In this document: positions 21,363-31,160 of the stretch, one piece after another | Layout: each line of letters opens with the position of its first letter | Numbering within the stretch: position 1 is the stretch's first letter | NCBI RefSeq assembly: GCF_000165395.2 | Contig: NW_026261571.1 | Location: forward strand, 1,078,501 to 1,142,500 | Origin: Babesia bovis T2Bo | Lineage: Eukaryota; Apicomplexa; Aconoidasida; Piroplasmida; Babesiidae | Length of the DNA stretch: 64,000 bases | Reading direction: 5' to 3' | The notes under the pieces: generated by a model | Database searches by the model: none | What the model saw: the letters and a program-made list of their open reading frames with translations, nothing else | Told to the model about the DNA's origin: nothing | Translations under genes and position numbers: made by a program

Positions 21363-21622
21363 CTGGGAAAGGTTATTAACGATTAAGAACAGTGACGACT
21401 TATTTAGGGTCCACAATAGAATCTAGTACTCAGCTGAAGATTAAAATTGTGTGAGCGTTAAGATGCATAACCTAGACTGCCTCACGTGGGCGACACCCCT
21501 GTCACTAACGCGCGACGGACGATTGTCAGGCGCTAATAACAAAATTTTTAATTTTACCAAATTAGAAGGTTATGTAACACGAATTAGGCATGGGAAGTTA
21601 ACCCCTTACTACTACGTTGCCA
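21363..21622. other. Upstream region of eIF5A
   Basis: Together with the UTR intron this makes a 334-bp gap. It is GC-richer than neighbouring gaps and includes cacgtgggcg at about 21484. A 63-codon plus-strand frame (21451-21642) overlaps the end of the RAD17-like gene and is probably chance. Confidence 0.45.
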
Positions 21623-24025
21623 TTACGTCTGTACGTGTGTGAAGTTGCTGTCGTAATGTTTACTGAGCTCTGACAATACCTCCTTTAACTTCGGCGTAAT
21701 GCTACCCAGCATACCTACTGGCATCGTGGCATTGGACTTCATTTGCTCAGGTGCACTGCATGGTTGTTCATCCATAATCATATTGATTCGCTCCCATATA
21801 GGCTGTGAAATAACGTCATCTATCTGACCAAACAAAGGCATGTCAGCATCATGCTTCCCTGGGACGCTGTACATGAACATGTAAATAAATGGTATCAGCT
21901 CTACAAATGCACGATTTTTGCACATGTAAGCACTAGTTATGCTCTTTGAGGTCACCTGGTTCCCTGAAGCCAAGTCACGTATGTGTTGGTCATAAAGATC
22001 CTTCAAATGGTTCATGTCATGTTTTGATTCCGAATGCCATGTGCCTTTCGTGAAAGCGCGAAATTGTGTTGAAACACCAGAACCTCCAAGGTTAGAATGG
22101 CTTGTAGATCGAACACATATGCAAGCAAACCTGGTATTAACGTCATCCAATAAATCGTCTCCTATGATTCCAGCATGGCGATATCCAGATGCAAACACAT
22201 CAGCCGCACATAGCTGAGCAGTCAACGCTGCGCAATCTTCTATCGATTCATAATACGAACTGTAGTTCTCATGTAGACTGTCGACCAAAAAGACACTATC
22301 AATAGAACTGTTTTGAACCAATTCGTCGGGGTTGTAATACATTTGAGGGCGTGTTAACAACGGCAAGTGTGATGAACGCGGAAACCTGCAAGGTTCGACA
22401 TTTGGTGTTGCTTGAATAACGGGCCATCGGCAAAATGATAGTGGTTCCGATTTGTTGAATGGCTTTAATAGACCATAAAGTCTGACATCCGTAGGCATAT
22501 CTGCCCATAACTGAGTGTCAAAATGGTTCTCGTATAACGAACGAAACATATTCTCCCATAGCATCTCACTACACGGGGGAGGCAAATCGCCCTGAGATTC
22601 CGTAGCAACCTCAAAGGTCAACAATTCTTCAGAAATATTGGCACAGAGATTCGGCAGAATTTCCAAAATATCTGAATAATCATCCGGTAAAGACAAAACT
22701 GCCCCTTCCTTGTCACAATCACTAACCCTTAATGGTGCTGAAAGCTGAAAACAGTGGCGAAAACGTTCTAAAGAATTTACGCCTTGTTCTGAAGGCCCTA
22801 AAACGTTATCTTCCGTGATGTCACATTCGCTATCATCGAGAATAACCGGAATGCGTTTATTGACTAACACCTTTCCTATGACATTAAATACAGCATTGGA
22901 AGGGTTTCTCTCCAGCAAAAGACGACTAAGAACTTCCATCTCATCACCAGTGTTCTTTGAAGAAGTGCGATTGACGCTGGAATAAAAATGGAGATTTGCT
23001 ATAGCAAAACGCATGTCTCCGCAACTGGCACTGGTAAGAAAGTCTATCAACATCTCATTTTGCCGAGTTCGTCCCCTTCCCCAAAAATCCAAGTGACGAT
23101 ACAATATAGCTCTCAACTTGCTCTTGGTTATTTGACCAACCTGTAGAATCATACACCTCGGATGCTGTTTAAAATTATATGGCAAAATGCTACGTAGCAA
23201 TTGCCGATCACTAGCAGTGTTGTTCACGCATATTAGCATAGGGTACTTTGTAATACCATTGCTTGTGCCCTCACCATCTAGAATGCTGTTGGTTATTTCT
23301 TGTATTCGACGAGAGCAATCAGTTTTGTTAGTTATTAAAGTACGAGGAAGGTCCTTTAGTAGTATGATGTGAGGCTCCGATGTTGAACTAGTGTCAGAAT
23401 GTGATTTGGATCCAGCTGTGGGCATCAACAACGCTAAACGTGGACGTTTAAGACGGTTTGAAGTTACATCTTTAGCTATTTCGCGATTGTAAACTGTGTT
23501 TTTTTGCGATACGCAAATCCCGGGCTTACGACGAACAGTGTCCAAAAAACGTAAGAACGTGGCAGCCACTGCATCATGAGTTCCATTATCCGATATGTAG
23601 ACAACATCGCTCTCAAATGGGTCATATTCAATCACTTTGAGGCCAATCGTTTCAGATAGGAGACGTACAGCGGTTGTTTTTCCACAACCAGTTTGCCCAC
23701 GCAATATACATATATTCGCAAATGTTTCTGGACTGTCATTCGACAAATAAGGCACTTTAATCTTATCCCTTCGGGCAAAGGATTTACTGGAATCTCGACG
23801 TTTGGATACAGAACCGTAATTTATTTCACTTGATGATTTTGGCTTGGTGTTGAAGGATGTCTCCGCAAAGGCTGGAGTTGATTCAGAAGAATTATCACTA
23901 GTTTTTAATAACTCATTAGATGAATCAGATAGATCCACTCGATCATTGGCTGATTTTAAGAAGCGATGCAATGACTCAACATCGCTGCGGCGCCATGGAA
24001 TGTCATCGGGAAACCCCCTTGGCAT
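21623..24025 (-). CDS. RAD17/RAD24-like checkpoint clamp-loader ATPase
   Basis: Single exon, 800 aa. A low-complexity N-terminus precedes Walker A (GQTGCGKTT, 110-118), then the helix VRLLSETIGLKVIEYDPFES, a basic insert, a Walker-B-like strand with LLKDLPRTLI, and an AAA+ lid with ILYRHLDFWGRG and GDMRFAIANLHFYSS (sensor-2 region). This order and the GDxRxAINxL motif fit RAD17, which loads the 9-1-1 clamp at damaged DNA; Elg1/ATAD5 or Ctf18 are alternatives. The Walker B acid is not canonical (KDLP rather than DE). It starts 2 nt after the stop of the RAD51-like gene. Confidence 0.65.
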   Translation of the reverse strand: MPRGFPDDIPWRRSDVESLHRFLKSANDRVDLSDSSNELLKTSDNSSESTPAFAETSFNTKPKSSSEINYGSVSKRRDSSKSFARRDKIKVPYLSNDSPETFANICILRGQTGCGKTTAVRLLSETIGLKVIEYDPFESDVVYISDNGTHDAVAATFLRFLDTVRRKPGICVSQKNTVYNREIAKDVTSNRLKRPRLALLMPTAGSKSHSDTSSTSEPHIILLKDLPRTLITNKTDCSRRIQEITNSILDGEGTSNGITKYPMLICVNNTASDRQLLRSILPYNFKQHPRCMILQVGQITKSKLRAILYRHLDFWGRGRTRQNEMLIDFLTSASCGDMRFAIANLHFYSSVNRTSSKNTGDEMEVLSRLLLERNPSNAVFNVIGKVLVNKRIPVILDDSECDITEDNVLGPSEQGVNSLERFRHCFQLSAPLRVSDCDKEGAVLSLPDDYSDILEILPNLCANISEELLTFEVATESQGDLPPPCSEMLWENMFRSLYENHFDTQLWADMPTDVRLYGLLKPFNKSEPLSFCRWPVIQATPNVEPCRFPRSSHLPLLTRPQMYYNPDELVQNSSIDSVFLVDSLHENYSSYYESIEDCAALTAQLCAADVFASGYRHAGIIGDDLLDDVNTRFACICVRSTSHSNLGGSGVSTQFRAFTKGTWHSESKHDMNHLKDLYDQHIRDLASGNQVTSKSITSAYMCKNRAFVELIPFIYMFMYSVPGKHDADMPLFGQIDDVISQPIWERINMIMDEQPCSAPEQMKSNATMPVGMLGSITPKLKEVLSELSKHYDSNFTHVQT

Positions 24026-24027
24026 AG

Positions 24028-25071
24028 TTATTCTTTAAAGATTTCTAAACCGTGGCGTTTGATGCTGATATTTATTGAATGGCCACTGAAACATGTACCT
24101 GCATAGATATTCATCAACCGGCGAACCTCTAATGAAGTGCGTACCCGACCTGTTATTGGATCACGTTTTGCGGGATATACTCCATATGTACTACAATTGT
24201 AGTCATTAAAAGAAAGGATGTTCTTAAATGATACCTGTACATAACAACGCGATGTGAAGTAATCCTTTACAGATTCCTGTCGTTCGTCCTTCTCGTTTTC
24301 AATAGGTTTGTTGTCCCAGTAGGAATCATTAGTACAAACCAATACCATCACCTTATAAGTCCATGATATATCTCGCAAAACATAACACAGTTGAACGATG
24401 TATTTAACTCGTTCAGCATAAGACAACAAACAGAGCGGCCATAAAGAGTCGACAATTAATGTACTGACAGATCGCGCACGTATACTACTAAAACGAGCAA
24501 GGTAATTGTCTTCTACCAACGCGTCGTAGAATTCAGAAAGCGCTATATCCAGTTCTTCGTGATCAAACAGACGAAGATAGAGAAACCGTTCTTGATTCAA
24601 TATACGAGGGAGAGCCAAAGATCCATTTGTATCTATGTATAACGTTAATCCAGATGAAATATTAACCAGACCCACGCAAAATGAAGTCTTGCCACTACCA
24701 CTGCCGCCCGTTATTTCAGCTATGCCTGAACTTCGACAAAGATCGCTAAAAAGAAATGAGGAATCTGGCGTACGCTTTAACTCTGGATCCACGGAAAAAA
24801 CTTCAACAGTAGAATCACAGCTATTTCTTTTGTTTATAAAAGGCAAATAATCATTCAGCGGTATAGGCTGCGAAGCCTGAGACTCACTTCCACGAACTCC
24901 ACGAGTTTGTGATGTTCCAGTACAAGCGGAAAATAGATATTCGTTTGAATTGAACAATGCACTTTGATTTAATACTGCTATAGGTATCTGTAGCTCGGCG
25001 TCAGTGTTAACTTTTTGGTTGCAGTCCATCCTAGCCCCTCCGAATACATATAATAAGGAAGACAAGCTCAA
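24028..25071 (-). CDS. RAD51-paralogue-like RecA-fold protein
   Basis: Single exon, up to 347 aa. Walker A is GGSGSGKTS (122-130) after SGIAEITG, the typical RAD51-paralogue context. Walker B is TLIVDSLWPL (204-213). Later segments (YKVMVLVCTNDSYWDNKP) match the L2 region of RAD51 relatives. There is no helix-hairpin-helix N-terminal domain,; a Ser-rich linker takes its place. It most resembles XRCC3/RAD51C/RAD51D-type mediators of homologous recombination, without clear assignment. The second Met (25029) is an alternative start. Confidence 0.65.
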   Translation of the reverse strand: MSLSSLLYVFGGARMDCNQKVNTDAELQIPIAVLNQSALFNSNEYLFSACTGTSQTRGVRGSESQASQPIPLNDYLPFINKRNSCDSTVEVFSVDPELKRTPDSSFLFSDLCRSSGIAEITGGSGSGKTSFCVGLVNISSGLTLYIDTNGSLALPRILNQERFLYLRLFDHEELDIALSEFYDALVEDNYLARFSSIRARSVSTLIVDSLWPLCLLSYAERVKYIVQLCYVLRDISWTYKVMVLVCTNDSYWDNKPIENEKDERQESVKDYFTSRCYVQVSFKNILSFNDYNCSTYGVYPAKRDPITGRVRTSLEVRRLMNIYAGTCFSGHSINISIKRHGLEIFKE

Positions 25072-25590
25072 TGATGGGCTTATATATTACACATTATCTT
25101 TTCCAACAATATACATACATTATGGAAGTAATTATTACATATTTCGCATTATAGAAGGTGTTGGAACTAGCACTCTAGTTGAATTCTACTCAGTCTCCCT
25201 GATGTATGGTTGAGCAATGACACTTTATCGATCATTCCAAAATGACAAAAACGAAAGATTTGTGCGCACATTAGATATTCAACTTTTATAACAAGTGTCT
25301 ACTCTATCTTTGTCTAATTATAAATGGTGAAATCATACATTACTTATTTCATGTCCCAGTAATATTGTCAACGAACGTCTACACTCAAAAGTGATATGTT
25401 TGTGCCAAATGCAGGTTGTGTTATGAGTTGTTCATGTATCGCATTGAGTCTGTTAACAACACAATGCTTACTCTTATAGTATGTAATGTGCTATCTTCAA
25501 AAGATAGCTAAATAAATCACCTAAAAGCCAGAACTATTATCTAGAAATATTTCAGAACATCGTAGTGATGCTGTAGTTAAACACTGCATT
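25072..25590. other. Divergent gap RAD51-like / secreted protein
   Basis: 519-bp AT-rich intergenic region between head-to-head genes, presumably holding both promoters. No exon or repeat is seen. Confidence 0.5.
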
Positions 25591-26781
25591 ATGGAGTTGT
25601 TTACTGCTATAATAGTTTTTCTACTAGGGGAGCAATCCTTATCCATTAGGGCTCTTAGGTTACGTTCCGGTGTTATGAGATCTAAAAACGTTTCTTTCTT
25701 AGAATTAAAATCCACTAAATGGAACATCACTAAAAATGATGCAGAAAATGAACCGAAAACGGGAGAAGAAATCATATTAGCAATACAAGATCTAAAAGAT
25801 AATGTAGACTTCCATATGAACGATTTTAGCAAAACAGTTAAAGAAACAATATTAGATGCTAGCGAGAATATTGATGCCACCGAACTTCAACACCTAAGAG
25901 ATGCCTCCGAAAAGGTCGATGATTCCATAAGGACCATACAAGCTTCTATAAAAAAGGAATGTGATAATATTTCAGATAAGTTTAAGGATAAAAGACAACG
26001 ACATATATCTGCTGATGTGACAAAAAAAATTAATACATTAAAAGATCATATAAAGGAATTTGTAAGGGATGGTATACACGTGTTAAAAGATAATCTGAAG
26101 AGTTTGACAAAAGAGTTCACAACTGCCACAGATAACACTGACAAAGAAAACGGCAGTGTGGAATCAGCAGAAGTAGATAAAAAGGAAACTCCAAATTACC
26201 ACAGTGAAGAATCACCTAAATCAAATGAATCTAAAGAGGTAAAGGATACTGAAAGTCTGGTACAAGTGAACAGTTACCATACAAATGCTGAGTCATCTGA
26301 ACGTCTTATCCCCAATAATACCGAGAATCACAGTGCCGATGGTCAAGGAATTAAATATTCGGAGGCTGACACGACAAGACCCACTCAATCATCAAATCAG
26401 AGCAACCCTAATAATGATACAGGGGAAAATAGAGTATCACGTGATAAATTCGGAGACGATGAACATGCCACTTCGAAACCGGCAACAAACGAAAATGATA
26501 AGCAACTAGATAACCAAACTATGAATAATGGAACATCACTTGAGAAGAAGGAAAATAAAGATGAAGTTAAAAGGAATTCAACGCAGTCTGTCAATGAAAA
26601 CACCCAACACAATGAAAGTAGCAAACAAGATAGCAATACTACAACTAATTCATTAACCTATGTCAATAAAGACATTGATCTCTCAAGTGTACCTCCCACA
26701 GCAATTACAAGGACAATTGAAACGTATAAACAAAAACTGGAGAAAGAATCATCAGCTCTAATAAAAGAAATTCAATTTTAA
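25591..26781 (+). CDS. Secreted Lys/Glu/Asn-rich coiled-coil protein
   Basis: Single exon, 396 aa. The signal peptide is clear (MELFTAIIVFLLGEQSLSIRA). Residues 50-200 are predicted helical or coiled-coil (IQDLKDNVDFHMNDFSKTVK). Residues 200-365 are low complexity, rich in Asn, Ser, Thr, Glu and Lys with many N-x-S/T sites, and a terminal helix follows. There is no transmembrane segment, GPI signal or Cys. It is likely exported to the host erythrocyte, parasitophorous space or parasite surface. No family is recognised. The long polar region is typical of fast-evolving exported apicomplexan proteins. Confidence 0.75.
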   Translation: MELFTAIIVFLLGEQSLSIRALRLRSGVMRSKNVSFLELKSTKWNITKNDAENEPKTGEEIILAIQDLKDNVDFHMNDFSKTVKETILDASENIDATELQHLRDASEKVDDSIRTIQASIKKECDNISDKFKDKRQRHISADVTKKINTLKDHIKEFVRDGIHVLKDNLKSLTKEFTTATDNTDKENGSVESAEVDKKETPNYHSEESPKSNESKEVKDTESLVQVNSYHTNAESSERLIPNNTENHSADGQGIKYSEADTTRPTQSSNQSNPNNDTGENRVSRDKFGDDEHATSKPATNENDKQLDNQTMNNGTSLEKKENKDEVKRNSTQSVNENTQHNESSKQDSNTTTNSLTYVNKDIDLSSVPPTAITRTIETYKQKLEKESSALIKEIQF

Positions 26782-26793
26782 TGTTAGAGTAAT

Positions 26794-27597
26794 TTATTGA
26801 TGATTAGCATCTTCATGCTCCTTGTTATTTTTAATAGCAGAGCTTACCTTAAAACCGTAAATCTGCGGTACATAATAATAAGTAGGCCCTCGAGTTACGA
26901 GTGTATCATGTACCATCAAAAACAAATGGGCAAAGGTCGTGCCAAAGTATGCACCATCTATCAACGACAGGCGACTGTTTTTCGGAGGATGATACACCTC
27001 ATTGCACCTAGGGCAAAATATTTTTGTATTATGATAGGCGGGTGCATCCGTGATCCCAATTGGCAAAACTGCTGTGTTCTCACAACTAAAATTCGGACAA
27101 GTGCCAAATACTTTCTCCTTATATTTCTGTAGCATTAGCGCCATACCTTTGGATGTTATTATGAACCGGCTGTGTATAAGACCGTACAACAGTTGCGATG
27201 ATGTATTTATAATACGTTGCTTAGCACGTTCTGAACATGGGCCATAAGTGTCGCCGTCGTTTTCCTCATAGCAGTCATAATCAAAGTCATCATAATTATC
27301 CAAAATCATTCGGATAGCATGACTATAATATGACACTTGTTGTTGTAAGCCTGGATGTTACGTGTTTTTCGATGACAGCTAGACCTACCAACAAGGTTAA
27401 ATTCGTCACGGATATAATCGGCGTCAACTTGAACATAAAACTCGTGACCTTTTAAACTACAATACCACTCGATCCATGGTATCTGTTTGAACCGTATACT
27501 AATTTAATTCGACACATACCTCGCATTGCTGATCCTCTGACGACTCCAAGTCATCCGAAGACTGCTCGACCTCATTTAAAAAAGAAGAATCAATCAT
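26794..27597 (-). CDS. CK2B: Casein kinase II regulatory (beta) subunit
   Basis: Exons 27597-27520, 27482-27389 and 27350-26794 total 729 nt (242 aa). An acidic N-terminus leads into [20 protein letters not shown] and [10 protein letters not shown], the helical domain, an acidic groove ([14 protein letters not shown]) and the zinc-binding dimer interface C-PNFS-C ... C-PR-C. The [15 protein letters not shown] block is diagnostic. The subunit tetramerises and directs CK2 holoenzyme specificity. The gene diverges from RIO1 (385-bp shared upstream region). Confidence 0.95.
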
Positions 27598-27982
27598 CTT
27601 TGTTATAATATAATACACTGAAAAAATAAATAAGACGTCAGAACGCTTGATGTGTCATTACGGTGTCCAACAGCAATCCATTTTGGCAGAAAAGTAAAAT
27701 GTTTGTATCCCAGCCGCAAATAGTTGCAAATTAAAATGTGATCAAATAGATTCCTTAAATCCTTGTTATGTTAATATTAGTTTTGTATTTACAAAATAAA
27801 TTGGAATCTAATTGTGGAATTTTTTGCTCCTAAATACCACACAACAGCTCGTACGCTCACTACGCAAAACAACGTCTTCCGCCAAAATTGGCTAAATTTC
27901 TCTATCAGAAATAGACATAATTATCAATATTATTAATTTGATATTATAGATTTATTCATCGAATAAATGACACACCTACACA
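27598..27982. other. Divergent promoter region CK2 beta / RIO1
   Basis: 385 bp between two start codons on opposite strands; no coding segment seen. Confidence 0.6.
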
Positions 27983-29860
27983 ATGTCAGACAACGACTGC
28001 TCGGCTTACACCTCTGAGGAAGAAACATCGGATGATGAAAACGATGTAATATTACCGGCAAGGGCTGAGAATAGGCAGAGAGATATAAAGCGATCTAACT
28101 TGTTTTTTGCAACTCACATCGATGCTAATGATGCTATACGAAGTAACCAAATATATAAACGTAACTATTACGAAAAAGGTTTAACCAAAGACAAAAGGAC
28201 AACAGTACAGCATGTTCTAGATAAACGCACATATGTCAGATTAAGGAAACTTTGCGGTCAAGGGGTGTTTCACTATATGCATGGTACTATTAGTACTGGT
28301 AAAGAAGCCAATGTGTTTGAGGCTGAAACTCTCCAGCCAGAAACAGTATACCAGAAAGAAAATGGTGCGTTCGAAGAAGAAGATAAGACAGCTTTAGATG
28401 ACGAAGATGGAATAGATGGTGATTATCTTTCATCAATATCAACTGCATCAAAGCAAGGAGACATCGATGGCTTGACAAACAATCTGGAATCCCTTGATAT
28501 AGCATCAGGCTCCGGATCTTCATTATCTTCAGAAAATGGTAATTTAATCGCACAGAAGTATATGAGAGTGGCTATCAAAGTCTATAAAACATCCATTCTG
28601 GTATTCAAAGATCGTTCGAGATATATTGAAGGCGAATTCAGATTCAGAAATGCATACGTTGGTAATAAAAACCCTCGGAAAATGGTTGCGCAGTGGGCAG
28701 AAAAGGAATTTAGGAATTTAAGACGTATAGCGTTATCTGGTTTATACTGCCCTGCACCAATAGCACTTAAGGATCATATTTTGGTAATGGACCTTATATT
28801 GAATGGTGATTCTGTGGCACCGAAATTAGAAAACTTGGGTGCACTTCCTCTAGTAGAATGGCAGTCCATATATGTGCAAACGTTGTGTATCATGAGAACA
28901 ATGTTCCAGGAGTGCAAATTAATTCACGGAGATTTGTCTAGCTTCAACTTGCTCTATTCGAAAGGTAGAGTAAACGTCATTGATACATCACAAGCTTTAG
29001 AAAATGATCACCCTAATGCAATGCCATTCTTAAAAAGAGATTGTGATAATGTGACACGATTTTTTGAATCAGTAAACATTATCCAAGAGTGTAATGACGA
29101 AACACTGCCTTATAGTCGAATGAAAATGTTAACATCTGAACAATTGTTTTGTTTTGTTGTTGCCCGAGATTTAGAAGGGGTGGAAATTAATGAGGATAGT
29201 GATTTATCTATTCCGTTGACAACGACACATCAAAGTGTATGGGATGATGAAGCTACTGTCGATATAAAAAGTTTTTGGGAGACGAAATACTCAGATATAG
29301 AAAACGAAGTTGCACAGTGTGTTGAGAAAATGACACGCTTTAACAAATTCGGTACATCAAAGGATATCAAATCGCTTATAGTCAAGAAACGTGTGATGTA
29401 TCTAAACCTTTGCAATGCAGTTTTTAATTTTCTTACAGGATCTGTTTTTTCAAATGAAAATATTAAATCGCATATACCGTGGCTCAAACGTGTAAATTTT
29501 GACAAAAGCCTGCCGATGAATATATCGCAAATGCCATTGGATTTGGCAGAAAGTGTTGCAACGCACAAGGACAATGTTATCATTCAATTGAATGACATTT
29601 CTCATGATGTACCGTCGGAGGATTCTTCTATCCACAGCGATGAAGGCATCTCTGATGACGAAACCCATGAGATAAAAACGGAAAATGAAGATGATGTAAA
29701 CGGGAAAACAATCGATGCTGCTCCTAAATTTACGGGGAACATACCGGAAGGTATTGACCCAAGGGAATGGAAAAAGTTAGTAAAGGCATTCAATCGTGAA
29801 CGGCGTAAAAATAAGATACCGAAGCACATCAAGAAAAAGTATGGCACGAGTAAGAAGTAA
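27983..29860 (+). CDS. RIOK1: RIO1 atypical serine kinase/ATPase
   Basis: Single exon, 625 aa. The nucleotide loop is STGKEANVF (104-112). Catalytic Lys199 is in MRVAIKVYKTSILVFKDRSR, followed by EGEFRFRNAYVGNKNPRKM. The catalytic loop is HGDLSSFN (Asp317) and the metal site VIDTSQAL (Asp334) precedes DHPNAMPFLKRDC, all RIO1 signatures. RIO1 acts in late cytoplasmic 40S maturation. Unusual here is an acidic/Ser-rich insert of about 75 residues (115-190) between the nucleotide loop and the beta-3 Lys strand. The long C-terminal part ends in a basic tail (RRKNKIPKHIKKKYG) as in other RIO1 proteins. Confidence 0.94.
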   Translation: MSDNDCSAYTSEEETSDDENDVILPARAENRQRDIKRSNLFFATHIDANDAIRSNQIYKRNYYEKGLTKDKRTTVQHVLDKRTYVRLRKLCGQGVFHYMHGTISTGKEANVFEAETLQPETVYQKENGAFEEEDKTALDDEDGIDGDYLSSISTASKQGDIDGLTNNLESLDIASGSGSSLSSENGNLIAQKYMRVAIKVYKTSILVFKDRSRYIEGEFRFRNAYVGNKNPRKMVAQWAEKEFRNLRRIALSGLYCPAPIALKDHILVMDLILNGDSVAPKLENLGALPLVEWQSIYVQTLCIMRTMFQECKLIHGDLSSFNLLYSKGRVNVIDTSQALENDHPNAMPFLKRDCDNVTRFFESVNIIQECNDETLPYSRMKMLTSEQLFCFVVARDLEGVEINEDSDLSIPLTTTHQSVWDDEATVDIKSFWETKYSDIENEVAQCVEKMTRFNKFGTSKDIKSLIVKKRVMYLNLCNAVFNFLTGSVFSNENIKSHIPWLKRVNFDKSLPMNISQMPLDLAESVATHKDNVIIQLNDISHDVPSEDSSIHSDEGISDDETHEIKTENEDDVNGKTIDAAPKFTGNIPEGIDPREWKKLVKAFNRERRKNKIPKHIKKKYGTSKK

Positions 29861-30473
29861 AGTGGGAAAAGATAAATCATTGCTACGTCAACACGGCATC
29901 TTCAGGCGCATACTGGCCACGATTATATGACAATGCAGTCTAATTGTGATAATTCCTTGAACGTAGGTATACATTGAAACTTTTATATAACTCAATGCAA
30001 GCGATAAGAGATTTTAAATACCAAAATGCAACATTTTACAAAAATAGCTTACATATTAGGTCAACGAAACTGCATCACGGCTCATACGCTGCTCCTTCCA
30101 GTTATGTCATAGTATATCACATATATTAATGATAATGAAGCAATTCAATTCAGCGGTAATGCTAGGTATTCATTAGATATGTAAACGTCTGTTTAAAAGG
30201 CAGATGCGTATCTCAATCGTATTGACGCGTCCATATTTGTTGCACACATAAGCTAACATCCTTAAAATAACTTTAAGCATTTTTGGATGCTTGGGGCATT
30301 TTTTATCTCATAATGTATTACTTCCGCAGCAGCACAATGTCATCGGTTACAGCACAACACGCTTCCATGTAAACTCCAGAATAAATTGTACCATAGAAAC
30401 CACGCATGTTTTTATTTTAGTTTTGATTTTTTAAGACCCATTTTAAATTTTTGAGTGCACTAAAAGAATATCC
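29861..30473. other. Intergenic gap, no gene seen
   Basis: 613 bp, AT-rich. A short inverted repeat (aagcatttttggatgctt, about 30276-30293) could form a hairpin. No exons recognised. Confidence 0.5.
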
Positions 30474-31160
30474 ATGATGAAGGTGGTCTTGAATGTGTTG
30501 ACCTTGCTCGTAGCCCTTCTCACCCGTGTGGGCGCTACGGAAGAGCCGCTAGATGTAGTTAAGCCTGTGGAAAATCGCAGTGTTGCTACACAAGAAGTTG
30601 CTTTGGATATGGCTAAAGAGCCTAGCTACGATATATTCTCCGTAGATGTGGTGTCCTTCGATAAAATAGCCGTTCTCTCTGTAGCACCAAAGAAGGGACA
30701 CAAATTAACCTCCGTCGTTAACGGGGAGCAGACACTTTTCAAATGCCGTGAAGATGACGAAAAGGACAAAATCGACGAGGTACTCATAAGACTTAAATCC
30801 GACAACGACTTCATCCTAATCAGCTCTACATATGGTATCACGTACTTCGAAATTACCGATGGCAATTACAAGGAAATTACAAATGTTGAGGACCTTCCGT
30901 CTTACATCAAGGATATTCTTCCGTTGGACCTTTCTTCCGAGATTATTCTTCCAATATGTGGTAGTCGCCGTCTCACTCCTTCTGACGACGGTTACTCGTT
31001 TGAATGCGTCGATGAAGAAGATGATGATGATGATGATGATTCCGACTCTGATGATAGTGACGGCGAAGGTGCTGTTTTCGATTTCGACTCCAACAGAGTA
31101 TATGCTTTCACCGAGGCTGATTATGATGAAATGGTTAAACAAGCAATGAATCACGAATGA
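30474..31160 (+). CDS. Secreted acidic protein with Asp-rich tail
   Basis: Single exon, 228 aa. The signal peptide is MMKVVLNVLTLLVALLTRVG with likely cleavage near AT-E. A beta-rich domain (about 50-160) follows, with alternating strands such as LTSVVNGEQTLFKC and LIRLKSDNDFILISSTYGIT; its pattern loosely recalls the FAINT/DUF529 modules of Theileria and Babesia, but I cannot confirm this. Then comes an Asp/Glu run (about 177-200) and a short acidic C-terminus. No TM or GPI signal is present. It is likely exported or surface-associated. Confidence 0.7.
   Translation: MMKVVLNVLTLLVALLTRVGATEEPLDVVKPVENRSVATQEVALDMAKEPSYDIFSVDVVSFDKIAVLSVAPKKGHKLTSVVNGEQTLFKCREDDEKDKIDEVLIRLKSDNDFILISSTYGITYFEITDGNYKEITNVEDLPSYIKDILPLDLSSEIILPICGSRRLTPSDDGYSFECVDEEDDDDDDDSDSDDSDGEGAVFDFDSNRVYAFTEADYDEMVKQAMNHE

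Noticed and set aside
21451..21642. 63-codon plus-strand ORF between eIF5A and the RAD17-like gene
   Set aside because: It lies in the eIF5A upstream region, overlaps the RAD17-like gene, and shows no domain or splice partner.
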